The position numbers were made by a program, and so were the translations under genes. Under the pieces are notes generated by a model. It saw only the letters and a program-made list of their open reading frames with translations. It made no database searches and was not told the origin of the DNA. Positions 23,176-35,424 of a stretch of DNA of 64,000 nucleotides are shown piece after piece; position 1 is the first letter of the stretch; each line of letters begins with the position of its first letter. This stretch comes from Allium sativum. Lineage: Eukaryota; Streptophyta; Magnoliopsida; Asparagales; Amaryllidaceae. The stretch covers positions 480,282,861 through 480,346,860 of the forward strand of contig CM060920.1 of NCBI GenBank assembly GCA_030737875.1, given 5' to 3'.

Positions 23176-25109
23176 TGTAACAACCCGGAATTTAGGGCCA
23201 ATTTAAATTTTTTATTTTAGGGATTTTAAATATTTGAATAAATTATTTTAAATAATAACGACTAGAAATTTATTTTAATCGAAGTTAATACGAATATATT
23301 TAATTAAATTATAAAAGGAATTAGAAATAGCACGGTAGTTTGAAAAGTCAAATCTGAACTTTGACTGACTGTACAGGATGCAGAATAAATCGGATTTTGG
23401 TGAAACCAAAAATATTAGAATCTATTTAAAAGTATCTTTCCAACGAATCCGAAAAATCGAAATTTCATAACGGGAATCAAAAGTTATGGCCAGTTGAAAT
23501 TTCAGAATAGTCGTTGTAGAATTTCTATATATTTTTGATATTGAAAATAGCCATTTTGCAAACGACCTCGGTTTTCGACGAAACCACTTTTGTTGTTTCG
23601 GAATGTCAAATTATTGCTAAGTTTAATTTTTCATAATTTTTAGAATTAATTTGTGACTGTGGCAAAAGATTTCAGTTTGGTCAATTTCAGTCGATTTTAA
23701 TCGACTTGAAGAAGGGCATTTTTCAAACAGTCTCAGAATTCGACGAAATTAATTTTTTTAGGACCGTATCATCAAAACAAAGCCAAAAATAGTTTTTCTG
23801 GATTTTTCTGAGTTCGTATGTGGTCCCGGTAAAATTAAAAAGTACGTTCGTATTTAATATTAAAGATTTATTTTAAAAATAAAAGAAACATGCTGTAAAC
23901 TTCAAAATTTGACATTGGCACTAGCGCCATTGCGTTCAGAAGGCGTCAAAACATATTATTCGTCGGTCGTTGGGCTGAAATCGGATAAATTCACTAAACG
24001 GGCCTTAAATGGGTAATTAATAATTTATTAATAATTAGTTAACCCTAATTTTTTTATTATTATATAAATGCCGCTACAGTGCTTATTCTTCCCGATCCCT
24101 TCACAATCCCGTAACCACCACTACTCAAATCCTTCTTCACCATTTTTCTCCCTCTCCGATCCATTTCAGACTTAGGTGCTGTTGAACTTTTTGAAGTACT
24201 TCGAACGCTCTTCCATCTCAGACAAACCCCGCCCGTCCTCGTGCCCCGAAGCTCCCGGAATCCACCGCCGAACGTCGGCTGTTCGAGCCCCTCCCGCCAC
24301 CGCCAGGCGCGACCGCACCCTCCCCCCTTCCTGGCGCACGTGCGCCACTCCAAGCCGGTCCACCTCCAACAAACCGCTCCTCCAACCATTGATCCAATCT
24401 CGAGTTATTTTGATTCAAAGTACTGAACCAATTTCTGAAATAAACGGCTTGTTTTTGAGATATCATTTCTTGAGGTTCCAACACTTATAAGCGTTGCAAA
24501 TTGAAATATAATAATAAAAAATTCATAATTAATTGATACGAACTCCCAATCTGATAATTTCAGATCCGACGGAACCGTGAAGACGTATAGAGGTTGCTGA
24601 AATTGATTACGACCATTTCTGAATTTGTTTGGATTTTAATTCTGCTTAAATCAAGGTGTGTATTCTGATTTAAATAACTAATAATTAATTTAATTATATT
24701 GCCTGCTCATAAATCATGTTGTATATGTGTGTAGTTCTGATTTGTGATTTATGATTATGTGTTGATTTGTTTTGGGATGTTGTATGACCACATTTCTAAT
24801 TACTGATAATGATAGATCTAAAATCATATGTTGTTTCATACACAGGAATGTCAATTAAAACTTTCTAGTTGGATCTAAAATATAGAACCATGCTTCTACT
24901 CCCCTAGATCTACTTTTATGTTATACAGATCTATCTTATTCAGTTCACGTACATATCCTGTATTAGAGTGAAGATCTAACTTTTGGTATAATTCATAGAT
25001 CTTGAATTGGTTTATTTATTAAAAATGAAAAGATTCAATTTTTATTGAAAATGAGAAGTAAAGTTGACGGTATGGAAAAATTTACTTTTTGTTAAAAAAA
25101 AACGTGATT

Positions 25110-25810
25110 TTTGCAATGTAAATAATAAGACGTGATTTTTACACCGTAAAAGAAATTACATTATTTTTAATGTAATTAAAGTATGATATTACACCGTTAA
25201 AGAAATTACATTATTTTTAATGTAATTAAAGTAGGATATTACACCGTAAAAGAAATTACATTTTTTTAGGTAATTAGAGAGGAGAATCTACACTGTAAAT
25301 TAGAAGTACATTTTTAGATATAAATAAAAAGATAGAAAATTTAACATAGAATGTTAATTACATTTTTAATGTATGTAAAAGAGGATTTTGCATTATAAAT
25401 AAAAAGATAGAAAACTTAACATATAATGTTAATTACATTTTTAATGTAATTAAAAGAGGATTTTGCATTGTAAATAAAAAGATAGAAAATTTAATATAGA
25501 ATGTTATTTACATTTTTAATGTAATTAAAAGAGGATTTTGCATTGTAAATAAAAAGATAGAAAATTTAACATAGAATGTTAATTACATTTTTAACGTAAT
25601 TAAAAGAGGATTTTACATTGTAAATAAAAAGATAGAAAATTTAACATAGAGTGTTAATTACATTTTTAATGTAATTAAAAGAGGATTTTGTATTGTAGAA
25701 TAAAAAGAATGAATTCAACGTTGAATTAGAATATACAGTTTTATGTAAAGGAAAGAAATAAAAGGAAGAATTCATCGTTGAATTATAATTTACATTTTAA
25801 TGTAAATAAA
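25110..25810 (+). repeat. Hairpin minisatellite in E 3' LTR
   Basis: This is the counterpart of the 19290-20000 array, with the same paired stems TTAACAT..ATGTTAA and TTACATTTTTAATGTAA and a 75-bp spacing. Unit number is similar and individual units carry their own point changes. Confidence 0.9.
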
Positions 25811-26330
25811 GAGATAAAAGAAATAGAATAATATTTTTAAATGTTGAAATCTTATCTTCATTTTTAGAAAAAAATTGAATGGGCATCGGTAGTTGTTTAG
25901 CTTGTTATTAAATCGGACAACGTTATTATGGTTAAACGTTTTATATTTATATATTTATATATAAATATAATTAAAATTAAACGAATCGAGCGCGGTAGTT
26001 CGCATTTTGAAATCAAACCTTTAAATGACTATACCAAAAGATCCGACCGTCGGATTTCCCCAAAACTGAAACCATTAGGACCGTCTTGGGAAGATCTTTC
26101 AAACGATATAAACTACGTTAAGATCCAACGGTTAGATTTTGAGAAATGTGTAAATAAAAATTGGATGAAAACAGCGCCAGGGTCGCTCCTTTGACCCGAA
26201 GCGTCGTTAATAAAGATTTAATTATTTTAAATAATTAAGGTAAGAATTAATCGTTATAAAATAATATAACGACATGAAATGGGTTTTCTCAAATTATATA
26301 TGCGAGAATTATTTGGAAAGTCCGAGTTAC

Positions 26331-26410
26331 TTACGATTTACTTATTTATTTGTTATGTTACCAAAAGCATTGCGTTGTTTACGATTTACTTATTTATTTG
26401 TTATGTTACC
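26331..26410 (+). repeat. 32-bp templated filler at the E LTR deletion
   Basis: A 32-bp block (start TTACGATTTACTTATTTATT) occurs at 26331-26362 and again at 26379-26410, separated by 16 bp. The 5' LTR has a single copy at about 21590-21620. The first copy sits exactly at the deletion junction. Confidence 0.9.
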
Positions 26411-26988
26411 TTAGATTATGCACGACAATCCATTGAAATAAACCCGTTCCGCGTTAGCGGCGTGGTCTTTGGATTTACCTTATTACTGTTAGTTAGAGTA
26501 GTTAAGAATTCTCACACCAGTCCCATGACTGACTCGTAGTTTGTTTTCACCTTTGCAAACTCGGGTGCCCTCTTTTCCATACGGGCAGCCAAGTAACAGG
26601 TTTCACTTTCCTTGGAGTTGCTGTCTTTGGAACTTTATTGGAGTTGCTTAGTTGAGGTGATGATTTGGAGCTATGAAGACTATCTATCATTTACCTTTCG
26701 TTGCATTTTATCTTTAGACTTTGAGACATCCAAACTTATTTTATTTCCAGTTATTCTATTTTGAAGTTGAAACTTATTTCCTTTTGCTGAAACTTGATGT
26801 AATAATTTAGGACTCTGTGACTGTGGGATTCTGTGGTTGATGACATTCATATTTCCGCTGCTATGATGTTATTATTCTATAGTTTTCCTATGCTATGTTG
26901 TACTCTGTGATCTGTATTGTTGTATTTATGTTATATTCCAAAATGATTATTCCTTACTTTCATTCCGTGGAAGTTTGGGGTTATCACA

Positions 26989-27387
26989 TCGTTTGAAGTT
27001 AGATCTATGTCAACTGAAGAGAGATTCCATCAAGTCGAAGAGTATGAAGCTTATTCTTCACTGTGCGGATTTAGATCCAAGTGTTTTTGTGTTGTTTTGA
27101 AGATTTGGTGAGTGATATGCATCTCTCACACGGATTCAATCAAGTATATGAGTGTTTGATCTTATTTTCATCATTTTCGAGTTTTTTCACCAAGATCTAC
27201 ATCATGGTTAGTACATTTTCATTTTAATCACCATAGATCCAGTATATCAACTTAAAACCGGTAATTCTTATGTTAATTCATATATTTATGAAAGTTAGAT
27301 CCATTATTTTGTTCAATCATTGATTTATCATGATTTAGTGAATTTCATATGTTTATTGATGGGTAATTGTCATTTTGATGTTGTTAA
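26989..27387 (+). repeat. D 3' LTR, second segment (with E target duplication TCGTT at 26989-26993)
   Basis: This continues the D LTR between the E and F insertions. It is A/T-rich with GATCTA motifs, like the end of the first segment (17305-17340). I see no coding content. It is cut at 27387 by the F LTR (TGTGACACCCC). Confidence 0.75.
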
Positions 27388-30325
27388 TGTGACACCCCAC
27401 GTTCGTTAATGTCACTCTTTATTAGAATGCATTAAGTTCCATGAAGCGTTATAGGTAAACAGAAATTAATTATCACAAGACATATATAAAATAGCTGCGA
27501 AAATTTAAAACTTCATTAATTTTCAGAAAACATCGTAGTCTCAAAACCAGTTACAACATCAGGCATAAAATACAGAAGCTGAGTACATCAAAACAAAACA
27601 TCTGTCTTACTCTAAAAAAAAGTTAGAGTACAGTGATGTAAAATCATAATCCCCAATAATAGCAATAATAAAGTAGACAAGTAGTCAAAGCGGTACATCA
27701 AAGCAGATCCATATCCATATCCAAGCAGAAACAGAAGAGAGAATCCTAATCAAGCCTAAGCATTCCCACCCTTAGAAACTAAGGGGGAAGGAAGAGAGAG
27801 AAAAGGAAACAAAAGGGACTAGTCATAAATTCTGGCGAGTCCAGTGACTTTTAGCATATAAAGAAGTAAAAGTATCATGATAGGCATATAAACTGGATAA
27901 GAGATAATAGTAGGATATAACAGGTATAAAAAGACTGAACTGAGTAAAAAGAGTGGATTATGCTTCTTAAATACTTTTCTCTGCATCAGTCCTTGTATAA
28001 CAGATATGTGACGAGATTAGGTATTCCCTAATTACTTAACAGAAACAGAATGATCCTGACAGAAATATATTGATAGTTTTAGATGTACTCTTGTTTCATA
28101 ATGGGTTTTACCCCAAACAAAAATTACGGGTACCTTAACAGAATATAACGGGTGTTACCCCAAATAGAAATAACAGACACCCCAACAGAAATAGGTAGGA
28201 CTAGATGTACCCTAATTACTATCCCCAAGCGATCGACTCCCTAATTTGTAAATACCATGTGTTGGCTCCAAAGTAGGGTGTATTACTTCCTAAAGTGGCA
28301 ACCTACCGAAGGACACAGACCTATTTACTGGTGCTACAACGACTTATTTCCCCTACAGACAGGACTCATGCACGCACATGACTCCATTGGAACACGCCCG
28401 TATATACACCACCATTCAGATGAACCTCTTATAATCAGTTCAGTATGCGTGCCCTGACCCCTACCTACTGCGGGGTCCTCGTTAATACCAGAATGGATTA
28501 CTGACTGGTATGGGTCCCACCAGCAGATGACACAAGTCAACCCCTAAAGTTGTGTCCCCTAATTAACTAGGATTTTTAATAGGCAAGCCTACATATTAAC
28601 AGGTTCACCTAACCCCCACAGATTAATAGATTAATTTTCACAGGTTAACAGGTTCATATAACCCCCACAAATTAAACAGGTTTACTTAACCCCAACAGAT
28701 TAAACAGGTTTACTTAACCCCAATAGATTAAACACGTTCAACGGGTTGTTTACTGTTTTACTAACATGTTTCGCTTAATCTATGAATTAAGCCTACATAT
28801 TTATATGCCCCAAACCTCAAGTCATAATTCACAGTATAAGATATGCCCCAAATTTTAGTCATGTATCATAGTACAAGATATGCCCTTCAATTATCAATCC
28901 CAATCATTCCTAAATTATCCCAATTCCGTTCGTACACATGTTTCAGTGATATTGACCTAGGCTCGAAAGTAGCCTAGACAATAAAAATAAGAAGGGAAAG
29001 AGAGAGGAGAACAGAAATAGGCATATAAAATTAACATAGATATGCATATGATAGTAGAAATAGGTATATCAGAAATAGGTATATAAATACTAAACAGAAG
29101 ATCAAGTGTACAGATTAAACATGTTTACTTAACTGCAACAGGTTCATATAACTCCCACAGATTAAATAGGTTTACTTAACCCCAACAGATTAAACAGGTT
29201 TACTTAACCCCAACAGATTAAACAGATTCCACTGGTTGTTTAACTTTTTACTAACATGTTCCGCTTAATATATAAATTAGGCATATAGATTTATATGCCC
29301 AAACCTCAAGTCATAATTCACAGTATAAGGTATGCCCCAAATTTTAGTCATGTTTCATAGTACATGATATGCCCCAAATTATCGTTCCCAAATTATCCAA
29401 TTTCGTTCGTGCGCATGTTTCAGCGATATTGGCCTAAGCTCGAAGGTAGCCTAAACTATAAAAATAAAAAGGGAAAGAGAGAGGAGAACAAAAATAGGCA
29501 TATAAAATCAATAGAGATATGCATATGATAGCAGAAAGAGGTATATCATAAATATGCATATGAGAAGTAAACAACAAATCAGGTGTACAGAGGAATATAT
29601 GTAATAGAAGAACTGTTTAGGTATGAATCAGATTCTTAATAGGCATAGGTGATCCAGATTTATAAATATGTCAGGGTTACTTGTTAAATTTTTATATCTA
29701 AAGTTAACATGAACTTACAGAGATTGGATCTAAAGAACAGAGAATAATATACTGATGTTGCAGAAGACATTCTTGTATGTATATAGGCTGGTGTTGAAGA
29801 AGATAAACTGATTCAATCTAAGCTAGGGCAGCATCTCATTATCTCTATTATTTTTAGTTGTAGAAAACAATAGAAATATTGTCCTTTGTATAGCCTACCT
29901 CCAACGAACCCAGCCACAAAACAAGTCCCAATTCAACAGAAGGAATTCAGCCAGATCCCAGTTGGGTCAACCCACTCCTCCTGGGTCGACCCACTTGACC
30001 TTAGGTCGACCTAGACCTGACATGGGTCGACCCTTAACGAGTCGATTTCCCGTTGGGGCCGCCTCTTTTTCCCACTTACGTAAATTTGAATTGATTTAAA
30101 TTTCTGTTTTGTTTTATTCATACGCAAAGCTCTTATATGTATACCAACTTCTAACCTTCATATCTTTCTCATACGATGCCTGTTTTACACAAACTCGGAG
30201 TCTATCTTAAGCAGAATTTCAAGACGAACGCAATGGTACAGTAAACTTGACTTAATTCCCAGTATTTAATTAAGTATTATTTAGTTTATCGTTATAATTT
30301 CCTTTTAAAATTACGAGGTGTTACA
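27388..30325 (-). repeat. F 3' LTR (2938 bp, with an internal duplication)
   Basis: Plus-strand ends are TGTGACACCCC and GAGGTGTTACA. It is about 460 bp longer than its partner because of a tandem duplication around 28625-29600. On the minus strand it starts at 30325, with a cluster of GTCGACC motifs (29960-30045) upstream of a degenerate TATA position near 29890. Confidence 0.88.
28625..29600 (-). repeat. Tandem duplication of about 490 bp in the F 3' LTR
   Basis: The landmark GGTTCATATA recurs at 28651 and 29141, and both copies continue through ACTAACATGTT, CTCAAGTCATAATTCACAG and GGGAAAGAGAGAGGAGAAC. The other LTR (around 36675-37160) has only one copy. The two copies are themselves diverged, so the duplication is old. 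Confidence 0.85.
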
Positions 30326-30362
30326 TTCTCCCCTACTTAATGGATTTCGTCCCCGAAATCTC
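30326..30362 (-). other. F polypurine tract and pre-LTR box
   Basis: On the minus strand, TTTCGGGGACGAAATCC is followed by ATTAAGTAGGGGAGAA directly before the LTR start TGTAACACCTCG. The box is nearly identical to the one in R1. Confidence 0.85.
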
Positions 30363-30839
30363 CAAGTTAAGAAGAATGTTTATCTTAACATACATTAACC
30401 ATTTACTCATCCATCAATCACAGGCATCCATTATTCTTAAGATATTTCTAATGCTTGTATGAACATATGCAAAGGTGTGTGTATATGTTCCTGCTAATGC
30501 GAAAAATCAGGCGGTCTACTGATTTAGTCGACCTCCTTAATGCAATGTATGTTAGTGCCATTAATCCAAGATGTATGCAAATAGTCCTAGTATATCATGT
30601 AAACATTATATGTGTGCACAATCATCCATCCAAATGCAACATCTATATGATGATACATCCAATTCCATCCATAAAAATTTAAAATGCGCACACATCCATA
30701 TACAGTATGAGAGTGCTTTGAGCCGATCTAGTGCCTAGTGTGTATATGAATCCACGAGCCACCACTAGCAAACACTTACATCCACTTGCATCCATCAAAC
30801 ATAACATGTCTCAGAAACATGTTTACATCCATTGGTTTC
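30363..30839 (-). other. F 3' untranslated region
   Basis: This is non-coding. It aligns with R1 at about 6205-6686 in reverse complement, including the GATGGATGCAAGTGGATG and CACTAGGCACTAGATCGG stretches. I see no other feature. Confidence 0.65.
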
Positions 30840-32580
30840 CTACCCAAAGGTCGAATATTCGATCGATAGGATATATTCAAATGACAGAAGCAAGTACGAA
30901 TAAAAGATTGAAAAAAAAGAAATTAAGAACATACCCTTGAAAAGAAAAGGGTACGAAGCGTGAATCTTGTCCTCAGTCCCCCAAGTTGCATCCTTGTTGT
31001 CTTCTCCCCATTGCAATTTCATCAACTTAACCTCTCTGTTGCGTAGTTTCTTAACCATTGATCCAAGTATATGGGAAGGAACTCGTATAACTGTCGCCTC
31101 CCTTTCAACCTTCACTTCCTCAAGCATGCCCGGCTCTACCACCTCTGGTGTATCATGCAAACATTTCCACAAATGAGAAACATGGAAAACATCATGAACA
31201 CCCGCCAATCTCTCTGGAATTATCACCCTATGGGCCATTTGACCTATCCATTCCACTATGGGAAATGGCCCTACAAACCTTGGTGCTAATTTCCCTACAG
31301 ATCCAAAGCGAACCACATTTCTTAAAGGTGATAGATACTTTGATGAAAACCATGTCTCGTACCATAAACTCAATATCAGTCCTTCTCTTGTCTGCGAATG
31401 ATTTCTGCCTGTCCTGGGCTGTCTTCATGCGTCAGTGGATAAGATCAATCTTTTCCGAAGATTCTCTAATCATCTCAGGTCCAAGTAGAAGCCTATCTGT
31501 AGACTCCCACCAATAAGTCAGTGGTTTGCAAGGTCGTCCGTAAAATATCTCGATGGGTTCCATGCCTATACTAACATGATAATTGTTATTGTAGGTGAAC
31601 TCAACTAATGGGAGATGTTCCTCCCAAGTCCCTCCGAAATCTAGGATACACCGCCTCAAAAGATCCTCAAGTACTCTATTCACCCTCTCCATATTCACGT
31701 CGGTCTGAGGGCAATATGCGGTGCTCAAACATAACCGTGTAACTAATGCCTCTTGCAGGCTCTTCCAGTACTCACTAGTGAAGATGGGCTCATGATCACT
31801 CACTATGATAGAAGGTACTCCATGTAGACGGAATATCTCATGAAGATAAATTTATGCCAACCATGATGCCATTCTCTTACTCTTAACAAGAACGAAATGA
31901 GCGCTCTTAGTAAGCCTATCTACTATAACCCAATTACTAGTGTTGCCTTTCCTCAATTTAGGAAAACCCTCGATTAAATTCATAGAGACACTCTCCCACT
32001 TCCATTGTGGGACCTCCAAAGGATGAAGAAAACCGTCACTCTTCCTTTGTTAGGCTTTAACTTGTTGGCAAACTAAACATCGAGAGATAAACTCCGCTAC
32101 ATCTTTCTTCATCCCGGCCTAAAAGAAAACCCTCTTCATATCTCTATACATCTTGTCCCCGCCCGGATGGATAGTCATCCGGGAATGATGGGCTTCCTCA
32201 AGGATTGTCTTCAACGGACTTCCAACTTGGAGAACACAAAGCCTCCCATCCCTTTGTAGCCACCTTTTACCATCCGTGGAATATCAACTAAGATGACTAG
32301 AGGTCTCCGCTCTATTGAGCCTATCCAAAATGTCTGCTATCTGTGGGTCTTCTCGCTGTGAAGATCCTATCTGATCCATAAGAGTAGGTCTCACTTCTAA
32401 GGATGCCAACAAACCAGGTGTAAGATCTGTAGATGGCCTAAAATTGAAGGTCAATATGTACTCAAAACTCCGCCCCCTATGAATAGAGGAGTCAAAGTCG
32501 TCCTCTGCCTACTCAACGCGTCCGCCGCCACATTACCCTTTCCAGGGGTATAAGCAATCTCAAAATCCTAGGACGTTAGG
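30840..32580 (-). pseudogene. pol: F integrase and chromodomain, broken by stops and frameshifts
   Basis: On the minus strand the recognisable blocks are a zinc-finger remnant (CLVCQQVKA, about 32080-32050) and the integrase core. In the core the first catalytic Asp of the usual VSMDF is Asn (SVSMNLIEG, about 31985). The second survives in VSDHEPIFTSEYW (from 31803), and the Glu survives in NMERVNRVLEDLLR. The tail follows with GPFPIVEWIG and HDVFHVSHLWK, then a chromodomain with LRNREVKLMKLQW and DATWGTEDKI. The Trp that is a stop in D and E is intact here. Open pieces lie at 31803-31432 and 31373-30840. It is not functional. Confidence 0.85.
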
Positions 32581-32618
32581 AACTCTATCCATCTCTGTTG
32601 TCTCAAGTTGAAATCCCT

Positions 32619-33730
32619 CTACGAGAATAGATACTTGAGCGACTTATGGTCCGTGTATAACTCGAACCTCTCTCCAAGAAGATAATGCCGTTGAGTCTTT
32701 AGCACGAATACTATAGCAACCAATTCCAAATCATGGTTAGTGTAGCTCTTCTCATGAATTATCAACTGTCTACCACTGTAGGATGCTACTGTTCTCACTT
32801 GCATCAAGACGGCACCAAGCCCTGTACCACATACATCAGTGTACATTGTGAACACTTTATTCCCATCAGGCAAAGTCAAAACTGGCGCTGCTGTCAGGGC
32901 CCTCTTCAACTGCTGAAAGAATCCTCATAGCAAATGCTCCAAGAAAAGGTCAGATTCTTCTTCATCAGTCTGGTGAGTGCGGTTGATATCTTTGCTAAGT
33001 CCTTGATAAACTTCCTATAATAGCCCGCTAAACCAAATAAACTCCTTACCTCATTTGCATTCTTTGGAACCTTCCAATCTTGAACTGCAACTACTTTCGC
33101 GGGATCCACCACTATCCCTTCCTTAGAGACCACATGCCCTAGAAATTTTACTTGCTCTCTCCAAAAGTGACATTTGGAGAATTTCGCCTTAAGTTGGTGC
33201 GCTTGGAGAGTCCTCAGAACCTCCCCTAAATGTAGGACATGCCCTTCCTCGCTCTTTCATAAGATCTGACTATCATCCACGAAGACCACAACGAACGTAT
33301 TCAGAAACTCCCGGAACATCCTACTCATTAGATCCACAAAATAAGCGGGTGCAGTCATCAGCCCAAAAGGCATGACTAGCCACTTAAAGAAATCATCTGG
33401 AGTTCTGAAAGCAGTCTTGTCTATACTATCCTCGACCAACCTCAACTTATGAAACCCCATGGCCAAGTCTAATCGAGAGAAAATAGACGTGCCGACAAGA
33501 TGGTCAAACAGATCATCTATCCTCGGGAGTGGGTGCCTATTCTTCTTAGTGAGCTTATTAAACTCCCTGTAATCCACACATAAGCGAAGCAAGCCCTCCG
33601 CCTTAGTTGCAAAGACATCTGGAGCACCCCATTCTGATATGCTTCGCCTAATAAACCGCTTCTCAAGTAGCTCCCCTACTTGCTTGCTAATCTCCCTCCT
33701 TTCCCTAGGAGCCATGTAGCGCACATGCAA
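32619..33730 (-). pseudogene. pol: F reverse transcriptase and RNase H, broken
   Basis: RT starts with [12 protein letters not shown] and LCVDYREFNKL. The catalytic box reads FVDD instead of FMDD or YMDD, followed directly by a stop near 33257. The thumb (VRSLFGLAGYYRKFIKD) lies in another frame at 33133-32906 and RNase H at 32909-32619, with YTDV, DLEL and YTDHKSL still present. At least two frame breaks separate the pieces. Gene order and spacing match R1 up to LKYLFS, so this copy shows what R1 has lost downstream. Confidence 0.88.
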
Positions 33731-33995
33731 TGTGACTGGCTTCGCATTATACTTTAAGTATATCCGGAAATCAATCCCATGCCTCGTAGGTAAGAACCTA
33801 ACCTCGTCAAAAAATTTGGATACTCATAAACTATAGGTACAGATCACAAATCATCAACAGAAGATCAAGTGATTGTAGGAAACTAAGCATGACATACCCC
33901 TTTGGGTCACAGGAAATCTCGAGAGTCCTTCCTCGACAAGTCAAAAGTCTAACGACCCTCCTCTCACAGTCTATAGTGGCACCATACATGGCTAG

Positions 33996-35174
33996 TCAAT
34001 CCATCCCAAGAATCAGACCATAGCCCATAAAACCAAACACATATGCGTCGCACTCAAACTCGACTCCCAACACATATATCCTCAAACCCCGACATATCAT
34101 AGACATATGAGTCATGCCCCCAATGGAGTTTGAGACAATAACGGGATCAAAAACAATACTAGTACTAAGGTGCAGTGATTCAACCATAGAATCGGATATC
34201 AAAGAGTGAGGAGCACCAGTATAAAAAAGAGTCCTAACAGGGTGATCAGAAAGAGAAATCAAACCTTCAACAGATACTTTCCTACCTCTGCCCGGTACAC
34301 TGGCCTCGAGAGCATGCACCTGCCCTCTAGAAGATCCTGCCATTTGGCCATGTCCTTGCCTCTTTGGGCACTCACTAGTATAGTGTCTGACCTCATCAAA
34401 GTTGAAGCAAGCATTTTTCCTTTTTCTGCAATCCTTGACCAAATGACTCATGCTCCCGTAACCATGACACTTCTTCTTTCCATAAGCCTTGTCGTTCTTT
34501 CCACCCTTCTTTTGCGGTTCTTTCTTAGCCTACACTTTCTTGTTTTGTGTCTCATCAGTCTTAGCCTCCTTTTTCTCATCCTTACCATCTTCATGCATCA
34601 ATGCCATATCAACTAGTCTCTCAAAAGTAGCCCCCATCGGAATGTAAGATAATGCCAATGATTGAAGAGGTTGATTCAATCCTCTTACAAACCTTAAAGC
34701 TTTCTTGTGCGGGGTATTCACCAGCTCTAGACCAAACCTTGCCAACTGATTGAACTTATTAACATACTCTTTGACAGACATGTTTCCTTGCTTAAGTGCC
34801 AGAAACCTCTCCATTTCCATACTCTCTTCTTCCTGAGAAAGAAACTTCGTCTCGAATCTTAGTCGCAAATCATCCCAAGTGTCAACTAGACGCCCTACTT
34901 GTGTCACTTCCCACCAGAACGAAGCCTCTTCCTTAAGTTGCCATGCAGCTAACGGTATCTTCCTGTGGTCATCAACCTCAAAAAGCCTAAACAAATTCTC
35001 TGTCTCTTTTAGCAAATTCCATGCTTCCACAAAGTTCTTAATTCCCCGGAAGGGCTTTCCTTCCATAGCACAGAAGTCTTTGCAAATCTTAGAGAAATTA
35101 TCTGCTTGTGGAGGAGGAGGAGGAACAATAGCTGCAACTGGGGAAGGGCCATCTCCTTGGCCTCCAGCAGGCAT
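33996..35174 (-). pseudogene. gag-pro: F Gag and protease, broken
   Basis: Gag (35174-34530) begins with a Gly/Pro-rich N-terminus and carries VEAWNLLKETENLFRLF and LKEEASFWWEV. After a stop the frame resumes at 34451 with two damaged zinc knuckles: in CFNFDEVRHYTSEC the second Cys is Phe, and the first knuckle also lacks a Cys. The protease active-site triad Asp-Ser/Thr-Gly reads YTG (LFYTGAPHS), so the catalytic Asp is gone. GLILGMD is retained. It is homologous to the R1 frame at 2857-4300. Confidence 0.88.
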
Positions 35175-35410
35175 CGTAGCCTCAAGATATCTATGGAACT
35201 AAGCTTGTATCTGAACTCTGTCGGGAAGATTTGGTTTCCAGACATGTTGAAAAGAAAAGGAAAAGAGATTCAAACAGAGAATTAAAGGATATTTTATATG
35301 GCTTTAGGGAATATGTTTTTCAAAATTATACTTTTATTTGAAAATACTTCCTTTTTTAAAACCTTTTGAAAATAATTTTCTAAAACTTTTATCCAATGTT
35401 GTAACCTTCG

Positions 35411-35422
35411 GCTCTGATACCA
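35411..35422 (-). other. F primer-binding site
   Basis: GCTCTGATACCA on the plus strand is the reverse complement of TGGTATCAGAGC. It lies two bases from the LTR end at 35425 and shows that F runs on the minus strand. Confidence 0.93.
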
Positions 35423-35424
35423 AA

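Larger units (their letters stand above)
17344..26988 (+). mobile_element. E: internally deleted Ty3/gypsy element inserted in the D LTR
   Basis: Complete boundaries are visible: LTR 17344-22192, internal region 22193-23175 (983 bp) and LTR 23176-26988, flanked by the 5-bp duplication TCGTT. The internal region has a PBS, one short frame and a PPT. That frame joins gag directly to the chromodomain, so almost all of gag-pol is deleted. The LTRs are close in sequence (a few percent different by eye) apart from a deletion of about 1 kb in the second one. Movement would need proteins from another element. Confidence 0.93.
23176..26988 (+). repeat. E 3' LTR (3813 bp, internally deleted)
   Basis: It is homologous to 17344-22192, with a TATA box at 24061-24069 and a hairpin array at about 25110-25810. 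A segment equal to about 20508-21565 of the first LTR is missing at about 26328. The breakpoint carries a 32-bp copied filler. It ends GGGGTTATCACA, followed by TCGTT. Confidence 0.9.
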
